Source: Gemmataceae bacterium
Lineage (GTDB): Bacteria > Planctomycetota > Planctomycetia > Gemmatales > Gemmataceae
Assembly: GCA_026418875.1 (NCBI GenBank)
Contig: JAOAAM010000364.1
Coordinates: 1-8,258, forward strand
DNA: 8,258 nucleotides
Reading direction: 5' to 3'
The position numbers and the translations under genes are program-made. Below are positions 7,159-8,258 of the stretch, in pieces. Each line of letters begins with the position of its first letter. Position 1 is the first letter of the stretch. Below the pieces are notes generated by a model. It searched no databases and was not told where the DNA came from. It was given only the letters and a program-made list of their open reading frames with translations.

Positions 7159-7890
7159 TCAGCTTGCGAAGTCCGGGCACTCAGCCCAAACTTCCCCGTC
7201 GAGCAAGGGCAAGCTCACCTTCCGTCGATTCACCACTTGTTGCTTAAAGAAAAAGGGGATGCCTTGACGCACGCATTGATCCCGCAGGGAGCGGACCCAT
7301 GTCACATCCATCGGTCGCGGCCGACGGCCTGACTCCCCGCCGACAATGACCCAATGAATCCCCCGAAGGTCCACCTCCCCCAAATCTTCCAACAGCGGCT
7401 CGACGGACAAGAATCGGTGCTTGACGGGGGTCTGCCGCAGGTGCTCGATGCGCGGCAAGCCGTGCCGACGGTTCTCGACACTGACGCCCCACCAGGTGTG
7501 CGGCAACTCCGCCGCCCAACGAAATCGTTCGCTCAGCAAATCTCGCATGCGCTCCGACCGTTTCGTCAGGGTCTGGAACACGTGCCAGTGTGCCCGTCGC
7601 ATGACGTCGAGTACTCGATCGATGTAGTCGCAAGGGACGTCTTCGTGGAATAAGTCGCTCATGGAATTGACGAAGATCCGCCGCGGCCGTCGCCACCGCA
7701 ATGGATCCTCGAGCTTCTCAGGGATCAGGCGAAGGTCGAACCCCTGTTCAAAAGGATGCCCAGGCACCCCGCGAAACCGCTCGGCAAAGGTCTCAGCGTA
7801 ACAGTGAGCGCAACCCGGCGAGATCTTGGTACAACCTCGAATCGGGTTCCATGTCGCGTCGGTCCACTCGATCGCCGAATGATCGCTCAT
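7159..7890 (-). CDS. DUF5131 family protein (phage Gp37/Gp68-like, three-Cys motif)
   Basis: A 243-residue protein of the DUF5131 (PF07505, Gp37/Gp68) family, found in phages and scattered bacterial genomes, with no firmly established function known to me. It opens with IEWTDATWNPIRGC and carries the three-cysteine signature C20-x6-C27-x2-C30 followed by YAE. Later family motifs are present in order: VNSMSDLFHEDVP (75-87), VFQTLTKRSERM (104-115), WWGVSVEN (133-140), RFLSVEPLLEDLG (159-171), WVIVGGESG (180-188) and IPFFFKQ (211-217). The protein ends in LLDGEVWAECP, so it looks complete. The cysteine cluster suggests an iron-sulfur or metal site on a TIM-barrel-like fold, possibly radical-SAM-like, which is inference. 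The start at 7888-7890 fits where similarity begins and overlaps the upstream WD40 stop (ATGA). The frame stays open another 110 codons upstream, but that part lies under the WD40 gene in another frame and looks like non-coding translation. Confidence 0.88.
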   Translation of the reverse strand: MSDHSAIEWTDATWNPIRGCTKISPGCAHCYAETFAERFRGVPGHPFEQGFDLRLIPEKLEDPLRWRRPRRIFVNSMSDLFHEDVPCDYIDRVLDVMRRAHWHVFQTLTKRSERMRDLLSERFRWAAELPHTWWGVSVENRRHGLPRIEHLRQTPVKHRFLSVEPLLEDLGEVDLRGIHWVIVGGESGRRPRPMDVTWVRSLRDQCVRQGIPFFFKQQVVNRRKVSLPLLDGEVWAECPDFAS

Positions 7891-8258
7891 GGCCTCTTTT
7901 GACTCGCCGATGAACTGTTCGATGGAGTGGTCGCCGGGTCGGTCGTGTTGCCGGGTGACGTTTGCCGGTTCATCATGGGGCGTGGCAGTCCGTCCGATGC
8001 GACCGCCATCCCGATCCGCCGCTCCAGGAAGGTTTGCCACTCTGCGGCCGTGGCGGTTGACGAGGGCAACCACTTCCAGACTCGCAACTCTTGGGTCGAC
8101 CATGCGAGGATCTCGTCCTTGGTTTCGTTCCACATCGCGTCGAGCACATTCGAGAATTCCAAGGTCGGCCCCAGCATCACCCCGGTTTCCCCGTCGATCA
8201 GGCGGACACCATCTTGCCAAACCGTCAAGACGATATTCCCCTGTTCAGGCCAGCGGAT
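7887..8258 (-). CDS. C-terminal part of a WD40-repeat protein (possibly a WD40/Ser-Thr kinase type), 5' end outside window
   Basis: This is the end of a larger protein; the frame is open to the right edge of the window, leaving 123 residues. The first two-thirds read as the last blades of a WD40 beta-propeller: LTVWQDGVRLIDGETGVMLG, then ILAWSTQELRVWKW with the typical closing V-W dipeptide. After the propeller comes AAEWQTFLERRIG, resembling the post-propeller tail of the many WD40 proteins of Gemmata-type planctomycetes, often fused to a Ser/Thr kinase. That link is from memory of the family style and is not proven here. The last 30 residues are rich in Ser, Thr, Asn and Pro and likely disordered. 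The TGA stop overlaps the ATG of the DUF5131 gene. The TTG at 8226-8228 is an internal codon, not a start. Confidence 0.75.
   Translation of the reverse strand: MRWPEQGNIVLTVWQDGVRLIDGETGVMLGPTLEFSNVLDAMWNETKDEILAWSTQELRVWKWLPSSTATAAEWQTFLERRIGMAVASDGLPRPMMNRQTSPGNTTDPATTPSNSSSASQKRP

Noticed and set aside
7891..8220. A 110-codon N-terminal extension of the DUF5131 frame
   Set aside because: This part overlaps the WD40 gene in another frame, is low-complexity and Arg/Asp-rich, and starts only from TTG; similarity to DUF5131 begins just after the ATG at 7890.
1..8258. tRNA, rRNA, CRISPR arrays, insertion sequences or attachment sites
   Set aside because: No cloverleaf-like sequence, regularly spaced repeats, transposase motifs or flanking duplications were seen; nearly all bases fall in the six coding regions.

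Overview
The window is a gene-dense stretch of a bacterial chromosome, moderately GC-rich, holding six protein genes and no RNA gene, mobile element or CRISPR array that I can see. An outer-membrane-type lipid machinery (LptF/LptG family permease, AsmA-like protein), a WD40-repeat protein with a tail like those of Gemmata-type WD40/kinase proteins, and an S9 peptidase with a beta-propeller remnant together suggest a planctomycete, probably from the Gemmata group. This is inferred from the protein repertoire and style; no marker gene is present.

Layout. The left third (1-2501) reads on the + strand: the C-terminal part of an S9 (prolyl oligopeptidase/DPP5-like) serine peptidase, cut by the window edge, then a CNNM/CBS-domain 'hemolysin'-type membrane protein with a shortened C-terminus. 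A 66-bp convergent gap with two small potential hairpins separates these from a block reading on the - strand (2568-8258). In transcription order, that block has the 3' end of a WD40-repeat protein (cut by the right edge), a DUF5131 (phage Gp37/Gp68, three-Cys-motif) protein, a 119-bp gap with a good sigma70-like promoter, a 1084-residue AsmA-like protein and an LptF/LptG family permease.

Two gene pairs on the - strand are joined by the same 4-base ATGA stop/start overlap: WD40 protein to DUF5131, and AsmA-like protein to LptF-like permease. The second pair is the most coherent unit. Its promoter, a single-span protein with AsmA-type repeats and C-terminus, and an inner-membrane Lpt-type permease look like a two-gene envelope lipid-transport module. 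The first pair joins a probable signalling or scaffold WD40 protein to a poorly characterised three-Cys protein and is the least explained arrangement. No gap between genes exceeds 300 bases.
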